DNA of 14,728 nucleotides from Candidatus Atribacteria bacterium 4572_76 (GTDB taxonomy: Bacteria; Atribacterota; Phoenicimicrobiia; Phoenicimicrobiales; Phoenicimicrobiaceae), in assembly GCA_002084865.1 (NCBI GenBank), contig NBMG01000010.1, positions 1-14,728 of the forward strand, in the 5' to 3' direction. The notes under the pieces are model-generated. The model was not told the DNA's origin. It worked only from the letters and a program-made list of their open reading frames with translations, and searched no databases. This document shows, piece after piece, positions 8,094 through 14,728 of this stretch (positions are counted from its first letter, which is position 1; each line of letters opens with the position of its first letter). Made by a program: the position numbers and the translations under genes.

Positions 8094-9263
8094 TTATAAG
8101 GTTGGTGGAGCAACAACTTCCGGATCAGTAATCTCTGAAAAATAATGGAATTCTCCATTTACGACTTTTTGAACCTGTACGGTTTTGGTTACTTCTCCTA
8201 ATTTATTATAACCCTTGATAATCCCAGTCACTGCAGGAAAATCTTTAACTTTATAAAGTCCTTGTTGTATTTCCTGCGCTGAAGCGCCATAATTCTTCAT
8301 AACATACCCAAGAACCGTGAAGGCATCAAATACTGATGCTCCAACCATATCGGGAGCATAACCATATTCCGCAGTAAATGCTTTTATAAAGTTTTGCACT
8401 TCCGCTCTTTCGCTATCTCTGTTAAGATTAGTAGTAATAACTAATCCATCAGCTTTTTCACCGGCTACTTTTAAGAACTGCATAGTAGAGTCCACACCTT
8501 CGGTGCCCAACTTTTGGCAGTTTAAACCTATTGCATCTGCCTGTAGAATAATTTGTGCTCCTTCTCCTGCATAAGCAACCATAAATAGTATATCGGGATT
8601 TTCTTGTTTTATTTTAGTAAGAGCAGGTGTAAATTCTCTTTCTCCTATAGAAAAGGAATCTACTGATAAAATTTTAACGCCTTTCTTTTCTGCGGTTTCA
8701 ATAAATGACTTAGCTAACACAGTCCCAAAGTCATTATCTACATGGAGCACCGATACGGTTTTAGCACTCAAAAGCTTTATTGCAACCTCAGCTGCTGCTC
8801 TTCCTTGAACGGTTCCTACAAAAGATTGTCTGAAAACATAGTCTCCAGCTCTGGTTATATCGGGATGAACTCCGTATGCGGAAATCATAGGAATCTTTGC
8901 GTTTTGATAAGTCTCAGCGGATGCTCTGGTGGTATGGCTATAAGAGCCACTAACTACGGCAACTACTCCGTCTTTAGTAGTAAGCTTCTGGGCAATGCTT
9001 ACTGCTTGAGGTGGGGAGAAAGCATCATCGTAATAAACTAACTCGACTGGAACTCCGTTTATTCCACCTCCTTCATTCAGCAGCTTTACCGCTAATTGCG
9101 CAGCCTGAAGACAACTTTCTCCATCAGCAGCAGCAGGACCAGTTATAGGAGCAAAAAAACCTAATTTAATAGGTTTTTCCGCACCAAACACTATTAAAAA
9201 ACTTGATGCTAACAGAAAAACCATCACAAGTCCCATCAAACCAATCTTCTTAAAATTAAACAT
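8094..9263 (-). CDS. livJ: Extracytoplasmic amino-acid-binding protein of the liv transporter
   Basis: This is the substrate-capturing protein of the importer, a type I (Leu/Ile/Val-binding-like, Peripla_BP_6) fold of 389 residues. A signal peptide is clear: MFNFKKIG, a hydrophobic core of about 18 residues, then SSFLIVFGA with likely cleavage before EKPIKLGFFAP (residue 29). There is no lipobox cysteine, so it is not an obvious lipoprotein. Family features are IKLGFFAPITGPAAADGES, GGGINGVPVELVYYDD, VSGSYSHTTRASAETYQ, PMISAYG and AYAGEGAQIILQADAIG. Substrate cannot be read from sequence; linkage to histidine-degradation genes suggests histidine or a related amino acid. The start is fixed by a strong AAGGAGG at 9271-9277, seven bases before the ATG. 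It is the first gene of the liv-hut block, behind a leader of about 230 bases. Confidence 0.93.
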   Translation of the reverse strand: MFNFKKIGLMGLVMVFLLASSFLIVFGAEKPIKLGFFAPITGPAAADGESCLQAAQLAVKLLNEGGGINGVPVELVYYDDAFSPPQAVSIAQKLTTKDGVVAVVSGSYSHTTRASAETYQNAKIPMISAYGVHPDITRAGDYVFRQSFVGTVQGRAAAEVAIKLLSAKTVSVLHVDNDFGTVLAKSFIETAEKKGVKILSVDSFSIGEREFTPALTKIKQENPDILFMVAYAGEGAQIILQADAIGLNCQKLGTEGVDSTMQFLKVAGEKADGLVITTNLNRDSERAEVQNFIKAFTAEYGYAPDMVGASVFDAFTVLGYVMKNYGASAQEIQQGLYKVKDFPAVTGIIKGYNKLGEVTKTVQVQKVVNGEFHYFSEITDPEVVAPPTL

Positions 9264-9270
9264 AAAATAA

Positions 9271-9277
9271 CCTCCTT
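9271..9277 (-). promoter_or_regulatory. Strong Shine-Dalgarno of livJ
   Basis: AAGGAGG on the minus strand, seven bases before the ATG, is the strongest ribosome-binding site in the window. It fits high expression of the binding protein. Confidence 0.85.
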
Positions 9278-9350
9278 AAAATTTTAATATTTTAAAAAAT
9301 TCTTAAGTAAAGTATTCATCGTAAACGCTTATAAATTACCCAATTTTAAT

Positions 9351-9452
9351 CAGCTTTTTCGTTCCCTATCTCATTCATTCTACGAATTCAGATGTTTCAG
9401 AGGGTTTGCCATCAAACTTAATAGTAATTGTTTTCGAAATATTTAAATCTAA
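9351..9452 (-). pseudogene. Decayed 5' fragment of a second hutU-like gene
   Basis: Read on the minus strand from 9452, the DNA gives LDLNISKTITIKFDG then KPSETSEFVE and a TGA stop (9375-9377). Aligned without gaps to the N-terminus of HutU (TNLDISKAMTIKLND, then ELPEMPEFVE), 12 of 25 residues match, and about 48 of 69 bases are identical over the best 23 codons. Many differences are synonymous (TTG/TTA, TCA/TCG, AAA/AAG, GAG/GAA, TTT/TTC). Past the stop the similarity weakly continues as MR, a second stop, then GTKK-L against IRRAPKREL. The start codon is lost. It lies inside the predicted livJ leader. It looks like the relic of a diverged urocanase gene that once lay here, not a recent copy of the downstream hutU. 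Confidence 0.72.
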
Positions 9453-9485
9453 TAATCTTTAGGTTATATTTATTCTCACTTGCTG

Positions 9486-9516
9486 TAAGATTTTTTTAGC
9501 ATCTTATAACTAAGAT
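9486..9516. promoter_or_regulatory. ATCTTA/TAAGAT repeats, candidate operator at the livJ promoter
   Basis: ATCTTA (9501-9506), TAAC, TAAGAT (9511-9516) forms a perfect 16-base dyad that covers the proposed -10 box. A third copy, TAAGAT at 9486-9491, makes a further inverted pair with 9501-9506. Overlap with the -10 region would suit a repressor. The repeats are seen; the function is inferred, and AT-rich DNA makes short dyads common. Confidence 0.4.
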
Positions 9517-9532
9517 ACATTTATTACGTCAA
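9503..9532 (-). promoter_or_regulatory. Sigma-A-like promoter for the liv-hut operon
   Basis: On the minus strand TTGACG (9527-9532) and TATAAG (9503-9508) are separated by 18 bases, each matching the consensus at five of six positions. Transcription would start near 9496, giving livJ a 5' leader of about 230 bases that contains the hutU relic. No better pair was seen by eye between 9453 and 9743. Confidence 0.5.
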
Positions 9533-9565
9533 AAAAACGTCCATTTTTATTCTGAAAAAATCTAA

Positions 9566-9586
9566 TAACTTAATCGGATTAAGTTA
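9566..9586. promoter_or_regulatory. 21-bp dyad, candidate regulator-binding site upstream of livJ
   Basis: TAACTTAATC (9566-9575), a central G, then GATTAAGTTA (9577-9586) is a perfect 10+1+10 inverted repeat. It lies about 34 bases upstream of the proposed -35 box, a suitable place for an activator. The too-short loop argues against a terminator. Which protein binds is unknown; the BTAD regulator encoded next door is one candidate. Confidence 0.5.
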
Positions 9587-9683
9587 ATTCCTAATGGTGT
9601 TAACAATTAATTTAAAATACACTGCTGATACGTGTTAAATTTTATAGAATATTAATAACTATCATTAATGTTTAGATGAAAAT

Positions 9684-9705
9684 GCTGGTTAAAATTACAA
9701 CCGGC
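9684..9705 (-). terminator. Weak hairpin downstream of the BTAD regulator gene
   Basis: GCTGGTT (9684-9690) and AACCGGC (9699-9705) form a 7-bp stem with an 8-base loop. In the minus-strand transcript one position is a C-A mismatch, and the fold is followed by AUUUUCAUC. It is the only terminator-like element seen between the regulator stop (9744) and the liv promoter, so termination there may be incomplete. Confidence 0.35.
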
Positions 9706-9743
9706 TTAGTTATAATAATATCATGTAAAATATTTTTATACTA

Positions 9744-12700
9744 CTATTTTAGGTCATTCTTGAAAATTTCAACTACAATATTCTTTTCATAAGCTTCATT
9801 TAAGTTAGCCAACTTCCCTATAGCCTGCTCACAATACTCTTTAACATCAAAGATTAAATATTTTTCAAAAACTTTTCTTAATAATTTATTAAATTTCATT
9901 TCTTTTTTTATTTCAGCTTTAATCCTATAGACTAATCCCAGTTCATAGGGACTTTTAATTTTCTGGGAAAATTTATCTGCTAATTTCATCAAATTGTAAG
10001 CTTTTAAATATTTACCTTCTTTAATATATATCAAAGATAGATATCCATTTGATATAGATCGACCCCAAAATGAGTTAAATTTAGCATAGAGAAAAATCGC
10101 TTCCTCAAAATAATCTTTTGCCTTATTATCATTACCCAAATCAAAGTAAGCTTTTCCCATTTTAGTATAAATTAGAGCCAAACTTTTATTTAATTTTTTG
10201 TTTTTGCAAATTTCTACAGCTTTTTTATAATAAAATAAAGAGTCAGAAGGCTTCATGTTACACCTTTTTATATCTCCAAGATAACTATAAGCCCCAGCAA
10301 TATTTAGCAAATATTTAATTTTACCATGGCTTAATTGTTGAAGTATTTCAATTGACCTATTTAAATATTTTTCAGCTTCTTCATAATCTGCAATCATAAT
10401 TTTATTCAACCCTTTTAGCCTCAGGAAAAAGGCTGTTTCATCGCTGTAGTTATGTTTGTTTGATAATAACAAGCCTTTTTCTACATATTTTTTCATTAGT
10501 TCACAATTATGCACTTGAATACAATAATAAATTATTTGTCTGAATCCTTTTAAAATATATTTATAATCATTAATTATCTCGGCATCTCTTATCATACTAT
10601 AAATATATTCTATGCCTTTATCATAAAAACCTTCTCTAATGTAATATCTTCCTGCTATATGGTAATAGTAAACTTTAAATTTGAGAATATCTTTAACTAA
10701 ACCATATTTTTTCTCACCTATTTTAAGTAATTTATTAATTTTTTCAAAATATTTCGTAATTTCTCTTTTTTTAAAAAACACCTCTTGACCCATTTTTATC
10801 TTTATTTTATTTATTGTTGGAAACAATTCATGTGTAAAATCGAGATAAAATTCCATATATTTAATACTGTATTTTAAAGCAAGTACAATATTCCCTGCAT
10901 TTTCAAAATGATAAATTAAAGAAGAATATATTTGAATGTCAATATTTTTTTTATTTTTTAGAGAATCTTTTATAATTAAACCTATTCTATTATGTAATAC
11001 TTTTCGTTTTATTAACGGTTGTTTAAAATAAACAAATTCTCTTAACTTTTGATGTGTAAATTTAAAAATAACCCCTTGAGGAGAATCTATTTCTTTTATA
11101 AGAAATTTATTTTCTAAATTTTCTATCACGTTTATTATTTTAAGTTCTCGCTCTCCGGTTATTTTATTAAGTAATTTTAAATTAACTCCATCAAAGAAGA
11201 GCGAAATAATATTCAAAATACTTTTTTCTTTTTCTGATATTTTAAAAAATCTACTTTCAAGAATATCTTGTATTTTATGAGTAAAAATTGTCCCAATTTC
11301 TTTATTATCTTTTATCGCTTCTATAACTTCAACTATAAAAAGAGGGAGACCTTCGGTTTCGTGAAAGATTTTGGAACAAATTTTATCTGATAATTTGTAA
11401 TTTGGTAAAGCATTTCTTATAAAGGACGTTGTATCATTTTCATTAAATCTTTCTATCGGTATTTTCAAAAGTTTATTGTATCTAAACATTAAAGATAAAA
11501 AATTATTAATTTTTTTTTCTTCTTCATTTCTGCAAGTAAATAAAAAAAATATATTATTTTTTTCATAATAAAGCAAAACATGCGCTAATAGGGATAGGCT
11601 TTTTAGATCCATCCAATGAATATCCTCAAAGATTAAAATAACTTTGTTTTGCATGGATACTTCCTTTAATATTTTAATAATCTCTTCTTCTATTTCTTGA
11701 TGTTTAAAATAATATGAATTTTTTATTGGTTTGAAGTCAAAAGACAAATCTTTTTTATTATGAAAAAAAATTGGAAATAAATTTAATACAATAGAATTTT
11801 TTGGAAATTTTATCCTTTCTAAAATATTGCTTGGCATTATAGAGAATATATTGTTCCAGGATTTTAGAATATAATTCTCTTCTGTTTGATAACAATTTGC
11901 TTTGAATATATTTATTTTGTCTTTATCAATTAAATTAATGAATTCTTGTACTAACCTGGTCTTGCCTACTCCAGCTTCCCCAAAAATAATTATTGATCTA
12001 AAATTTTTATTATTAATAAAATTTTTATATTCTGAAAAAATAAAACTTGATTCCTTTTCTCTTCCATAAAAATATTTTTTATAGAGGGATGAATCCCGAT
12101 TTCTATCAAGGTTTCTTAACTTTAAAAATTTATTTATTAATATTTTTGTATTGATATCCGGTTCAATATTTAATTCCTTTTTTAATAAACATGACAACTC
12201 GTTATAAACTTTTATCGCCTTAATATAATCACCTTTATTTAAATATGTTTTGATTAATAACCTATACGCGTTTTCATCAAATTCGTCGGCCTTTATAATT
12301 AACTTGGCGTAATATTCTACTTCGTTATATAATTTTTTTTTCGAATTTTTATTTAATTGAAAATACAATTTTTTAATGTATAATTCATGATAATATCGCC
12401 TTCTTTCTAACATCCATTCCTCAAACACTTCTGCTTGTTTTACAGAAAAACCCTTTAAAAATTCTCCGGCATAAGCGTTTACTTCCTCGGTATTATCATG
12501 AAGGAAAATGTCTAAATCCAATTTAATTTCAAGTTTTGGATTTAATGTTAAAAAAGTTCTTTTAGGTGAAATGAATATATCTTTTTTAAATAATTTAGAA
12601 ATATTATATATTGCGTTTCTCAAATTTTTCTTAGCATATTTCTCATTATGTTTTCCCCATAACAAATCTGCTAATTCATCCCGAGTTGCTTTCTTATTAA

Positions 12701-12809
12701 TAACCATATAATAAAATAGAGCTTCTAATTTTGTATAGGGAAAAAATATTCTTTTGTCTCTATCTCCCATTACTACAGGAATATCGAACACTCTAACTTT
12801 TATAGACAT
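9744..12809 (-). CDS. Large BTAD/AAA-ATPase/TPR transcriptional activator (SARP-like)
   Basis: This is a 1021-residue cytosolic regulator. Residues 1-90 are a winged-helix DNA-binding domain of the OmpR/SARP type (RDELADLLWGKHN, then KKNLRNAIYNISKLF). Residues about 95-230 are a bacterial transcriptional activator (BTAD) TPR domain (EEWMLERRRYYHELYIKKL; KELNIEPD). A signalling ATPase domain follows: YGREKE (248-253), Walker A GEAGVGKTR (277-285) and Walker B ILIFEDIHWMD (391-401). From about residue 600 on there are helical TPR-like repeats (KYSIKYMEFYLDF; YLNRSIEILQQL; KAKDYFEEAIFLYAKF). No C-terminal LuxR helix-turn-helix is present. The gene is markedly richer in A/T and in Lys, Asn and Ile codons than the liv-hut genes, suggesting different ancestry. 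An AAAGGTGAA ribosome-binding site precedes the ATG at 12809. It may control the adjacent operon; the ligand is unknown. Confidence 0.85.
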   Translation of the reverse strand: MSIKVRVFDIPVVMGDRDKRIFFPYTKLEALFYYMVINKKATRDELADLLWGKHNEKYAKKNLRNAIYNISKLFKKDIFISPKRTFLTLNPKLEIKLDLDIFLHDNTEEVNAYAGEFLKGFSVKQAEVFEEWMLERRRYYHELYIKKLYFQLNKNSKKKLYNEVEYYAKLIIKADEFDENAYRLLIKTYLNKGDYIKAIKVYNELSCLLKKELNIEPDINTKILINKFLKLRNLDRNRDSSLYKKYFYGREKESSFIFSEYKNFINNKNFRSIIIFGEAGVGKTRLVQEFINLIDKDKINIFKANCYQTEENYILKSWNNIFSIMPSNILERIKFPKNSIVLNLFPIFFHNKKDLSFDFKPIKNSYYFKHQEIEEEIIKILKEVSMQNKVILIFEDIHWMDLKSLSLLAHVLLYYEKNNIFFLFTCRNEEEKKINNFLSLMFRYNKLLKIPIERFNENDTTSFIRNALPNYKLSDKICSKIFHETEGLPLFIVEVIEAIKDNKEIGTIFTHKIQDILESRFFKISEKEKSILNIISLFFDGVNLKLLNKITGERELKIINVIENLENKFLIKEIDSPQGVIFKFTHQKLREFVYFKQPLIKRKVLHNRIGLIIKDSLKNKKNIDIQIYSSLIYHFENAGNIVLALKYSIKYMEFYLDFTHELFPTINKIKIKMGQEVFFKKREITKYFEKINKLLKIGEKKYGLVKDILKFKVYYYHIAGRYYIREGFYDKGIEYIYSMIRDAEIINDYKYILKGFRQIIYYCIQVHNCELMKKYVEKGLLLSNKHNYSDETAFFLRLKGLNKIMIADYEEAEKYLNRSIEILQQLSHGKIKYLLNIAGAYSYLGDIKRCNMKPSDSLFYYKKAVEICKNKKLNKSLALIYTKMGKAYFDLGNDNKAKDYFEEAIFLYAKFNSFWGRSISNGYLSLIYIKEGKYLKAYNLMKLADKFSQKIKSPYELGLVYRIKAEIKKEMKFNKLLRKVFEKYLIFDVKEYCEQAIGKLANLNEAYEKNIVVEIFKNDLK

Positions 12810-12842
12810 AAATTCACCTTTTTATTGATTTGAATTTATCAC

Positions 12843-13523
12843 CTAAGTAACTAAAATTTGGTAAAATATACTTGAATTATCTATCTCCTCAATTTTCAAA
12901 TTAAAAGGCAACTCAGAAGTTAGCGAAGTAAATTCAATTGGCCTGATGGTAGTAGCTTTAAATCCATCTTTGGTAACAATTATCCCATTGTGAGTTGCAG
13001 TTAAATCAATTTCTCCAATTAATCCTGCTTTAGATTGAAGAATAAACCATTTTAGGCGCTCTTCCCAAAATTTATCTGAATAAGTAGAGAATAATACTAA
13101 TCCTCCTTTTTTGGTAACCCGAATAGCCTCTCTGATTAAATCTTTCTTGTCTACATTAAAGGCAGAAATTCCATTTTGGATACAGATTACCATATCAAAA
13201 AAATCACTTGGAAATTCAAGATCAATAGCATTCATCTGGAATAACTGGTAATTTAAATTTCCTTTTAGCAGTTTTTTCGCCAATTTTAAACTGGATTTTG
13301 ATATATCAATGCCAATTACTTTCTTTGCTTTTTTGCAAAGTCTTTGAAGCACTCTTCCATAACCACATCCCAATTCTAAGATAATGTCTGATGGTTTAAT
13401 TTTATCCAAAACATATTGAATTTCAGCATTTAAGTACTGCTTTACCCGAAGAGGAGCAATCTGGTAACATTGCCTTAATTGTTCTGCTGAAAGTTTATCC
13501 GAATAATAACTCTTATTTTTCAA
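12843..13523 (-). CDS. Class I SAM-dependent methyltransferase, substrate unknown
   Basis: A 226-residue protein with a Rossmann-type SAM-binding fold. Motif I is LELGCGYGR (49-57), followed by the acidic end of strand two in VIGIDIS (69-75). The motif IV region is FFDMVICIQNGISAF (108-122), and VTKKGGLVLFSTYS (136-149) is the post-IV/motif V region of Methyltransf_11/25 proteins. Substrate cannot be deduced; small molecules are common for this group. The start is TTG at 13521-13523, supported by AAGGAG (13531-13536) seven bases upstream; no ATG in frame is as well placed. The BTAD regulator begins 33 bases after its stop, so the two may be cotranscribed. Upstream, 13524-13674 holds no recognisable gene, only short dyads such as AATTCC/GGAATT near 13585. 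Confidence 0.85.
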   Translation of the reverse strand: MKNKSYYSDKLSAEQLRQCYQIAPLRVKQYLNAEIQYVLDKIKPSDIILELGCGYGRVLQRLCKKAKKVIGIDISKSSLKLAKKLLKGNLNYQLFQMNAIDLEFPSDFFDMVICIQNGISAFNVDKKDLIREAIRVTKKGGLVLFSTYSDKFWEERLKWFILQSKAGLIGEIDLTATHNGIIVTKDGFKATTIRPIEFTSLTSELPFNLKIEEIDNSSIFYQILVT

Positions 13524-13530
13524 ACTGCAA

Positions 13531-13536
13531 CTCCTT
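13531..13536 (-). promoter_or_regulatory. Shine-Dalgarno supporting a TTG start
   Basis: AAGGAG on the minus strand lies seven bases before the TTG at 13523. It is the reason for choosing this non-ATG start for the methyltransferase. Confidence 0.75.
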
Positions 13537-13674
13537 ACTGCTGCTATACTTATCTTTTATTCATCCCCTATTTTTAGGAGAATCAATTCCGGCAGGAATT
13601 TAATATTTTTTTACATTAAATAACTGTCCCTTGTTGTGGACCGTAGTAAATCAGTCCCGTCTTTTCGTTTAAAT

Positions 13675-14316
13675 TTAATTTATCTCTTTTAATGAGTTGA
13701 TAACCTCAGCCCCCAGCTTTGCAAGCCTCTCATAACTTTGATGTCCATTGGCAATTAGCAGACAATCGCACCCCATATGTTTTGAAACATCATAATCATG
13801 GATAGTATCCCCGATTAGAAGTACTTCTTGCGGACTTAAATTTAATTCCTCTATCCATTTTTTCCCATTTTCAATTTTGCTCTCAGCATAGTGATTATCT
13901 AAGCCTATTATTCTACTAAAATATTTATCGATACCATAATATTTAATCTTTTCTGTAAGGACATCTTCTTTTGAAGCAGATAAAATTGATTGGGATATTC
14001 CTCTATCCCTTATCTTTTTTAACACTTCTTCTGCTTCGTCAAATAGCTTACACTCATTAAAACGCGCATAATATTCACCTATAAACTCAACGGTAAGCTC
14101 TTCAAAGGATTCCTTAGAAAAATCAAATCCCAGTTTTATGTAATATTTTGTTACCGGGAAATCAAAAATTTCTCTATATTTTTTTGCATCTATCTTGGGC
14201 AGGTTGCGTTTCTTTAACATCTTATTCATTATTTCCACTACCAACCATACATCATCTATCAATGTTCCGTTCCAATCCCAGGTAACATGCTTATACTTGC
14301 TTATTTTTTCTATCAT
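13675..14316 (-). CDS. HAD-superfamily hydrolase (phosphoglycolate phosphatase-like)
   Basis: A 213-residue cytosolic haloacid-dehalogenase-fold protein with a helical cap. Motif I is WDWNGTLID (13-21), with nucleophile Asp14. The usual second aspartate, the general acid of HAD phosphatases, is Asn16. Motif II is Ser113 in ILSAS, motif III probably Lys147 in ESKIENGKKW, and motif IV LIGDTIHDYDVSK (167-179) with Asp170 and Asp174. Length and order fit phosphoglycolate phosphatase/beta-phosphoglucomutase-like members with a cap between motifs I and II. The DxN variant is shared by a recognisable DWNGT subgroup, so it may be active with altered chemistry. The ATG at 14314-14316 follows GAGGTTATAC. 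It starts 31 bases after the stop of the GH-like gene and may be in its operon. True substrate unknown. Confidence 0.82.
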   Translation of the reverse strand: MIEKISKYKHVTWDWNGTLIDDVWLVVEIMNKMLKKRNLPKIDAKKYREIFDFPVTKYYIKLGFDFSKESFEELTVEFIGEYYARFNECKLFDEAEEVLKKIRDRGISQSILSASKEDVLTEKIKYYGIDKYFSRIIGLDNHYAESKIENGKKWIEELNLSPQEVLLIGDTIHDYDVSKHMGCDCLLIANGHQSYERLAKLGAEVINSLKEIN

Positions 14317-14342
14317 GTATAACCTCGCTTAATGAATATTAC

Positions 14343-14364
14343 GGACATTAGAGCTTTAATGTCC
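14343..14364 (-). repeat. 8-bp inverted repeat at the GH-like gene stop
   Basis: GGACATTA (14343-14350) and TAATGTCC (14357-14364) are perfect arms with a 6-base loop. The stop codon (14348-14350) lies in one arm. No U-run follows in the minus-strand transcript, so this is at most a weak pause or mRNA-stabilising hairpin before the HAD gene. Confidence 0.4.
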
Positions 14365-14728
14365 CATCCGGCATATATTTTAACCTTCTTGGCCTGTCCA
14401 AACATCCGGCAAATCCATCAAATCCCTCTGCTTTTATTTTCCATGTGAGAACTACATTATCCCCATGCATATCTTCAATAACCCTTGCAGCATAGGTTTG
14501 TGTCTCCGTACCAAGTAAAACTTCTTGGTTAGCCATCGGAGTGAATTTACCAAGAAGCGTTTTTGATTGATAATACAATGTTCCAGTCTGTGGCACAAGG
14601 GGAAATATCTCCTTTTTATGTTTCTCAGAATATGCAGCGGAACTTGTAGTAAATAACAAATACCATCTTCCATTTTTGAAGTGAAGGTCGGGTACCTCCA
14701 TTTCGTAAAAATTACCGGCATCTGTTGC
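14348..14728 (-). CDS. GH32/GH43-like beta-propeller glycosidase, C-terminal part
   Basis: The gene runs off the right edge; 126 C-terminal residues are visible. The segment EMEVPDLHFKNGRWYLLFTTS (from about 14704 leftward) is the E-x-PD-then-YYLLF pattern of five-bladed-propeller glycosidases (families 32, 43, 62 and 68). It is followed by TGTLYYQSKTLLGKF and an end segment, CLDRPRRLKYMPDGTLKL, resembling the last propeller blade before a short tail. The frame is open through the edge (ATDAGNFYE precedes the internal Met at 14701), so that Met is not the start. Substrate (fructan, sucrose or other glycoside) cannot be assigned from this fragment. It precedes the HAD gene and appears unrelated to the liv-hut operon. 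Confidence 0.65.
   Translation of the reverse strand, partial: ATDAGNFYEMEVPDLHFKNGRWYLLFTTSSAAYSEKHKKEIFPLVPQTGTLYYQSKTLLGKFTPMANQEVLLGTETQTYAARVIEDMHGDNVVLTWKIKAEGFDGFAGCLDRPRRLKYMPDGTLKL

Noticed and set aside
9264..9350. Riboswitch in the livJ leader
   Set aside because: The leader is long enough, but I found no conserved aptamer pattern. Much of the leader is the hutU relic and AT-rich runs.
9601..9660. ACAC/GTGT imperfect dyad near 9619-9634
   Set aside because: Arms are short and interrupted, as expected by chance in DNA this AT-rich.
13615..13690. Short minus-strand reading frame giving TGLIYYGPQQGTVI after the HAD gene
   Set aside because: It has no start codon, no ribosome-binding site and no family I recognise, and it overlaps the HAD 3' end. 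Too short to support.
14452..14721. Minus-strand frame beginning MPVIFTKWRYP
   Set aside because: It is out of frame with the glycosidase-like sequence, which has clear family motifs; this frame has none.

Overview
The window reads as one continuous minus-strand stretch from a low-GC, anaerobic-type bacterium. The codon use is AT-rich, Shine-Dalgarno sites are strong, genes are tightly packed, and histidine is degraded by the formiminotetrahydrofolate route typical of fermenters. The lineage cannot be fixed from sequence alone. An uncultured Firmicutes-, Atribacterota- or Thermotogota-like anaerobe is a guess.

In transcription order (right to left) the layout is as follows. (1) 14728-13675: the 3' end of a GH32/43-like beta-propeller protein, then a HAD-family hydrolase. 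(2) 13523-9744: a class I methyltransferase with a TTG start, then a 1021-residue, very AT-rich BTAD/AAA/TPR transcriptional activator. (3) 9743-9264: a 480-base non-coding region holding a weak hairpin, a 21-bp dyad, a sigma-A-like promoter overlapping a second dyad, and a decayed fragment of a hutU 5' end. (4) 9263-4996: a branched-chain-type (HAAT) amino-acid ABC transporter in the order livJ, hairpin, livH, livM, livG (broken), livF. (5) 5031-4976: a perfect 25-bp inverted repeat lying over the livF stop codon. (6) 4935-55: hutU, glutamate formiminotransferase, hutI and formimino-THF cyclodeaminase.

The genes fit together as import plus catabolism. The transporter probably brings in histidine or a related amino acid. 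HutU turns urocanate into imidazolonepropionate and HutI turns that into formiminoglutamate. The formiminotransferase moves the formimino group to THF, releasing glutamate, and the cyclodeaminase makes 5,10-methenyl-THF plus ammonia. Histidine ammonia-lyase (hutH) is not in the window; it could lie beyond base 1 or elsewhere.

Three points deserve attention. livG has lost its catalytic half through what look like two internal deletions, and its ancestral C-terminus is still readable in another frame. A diverged hutU 5' fragment with in-frame stops sits in the predicted livJ leader. A perfect 25-bp hairpin separates the transport genes from the degradation genes. Together they suggest a liv-hut locus that has been duplicated or rearranged and is partly decaying. 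I saw no CRISPR, tRNA, rRNA, IS element or clearly novel defence-type system.
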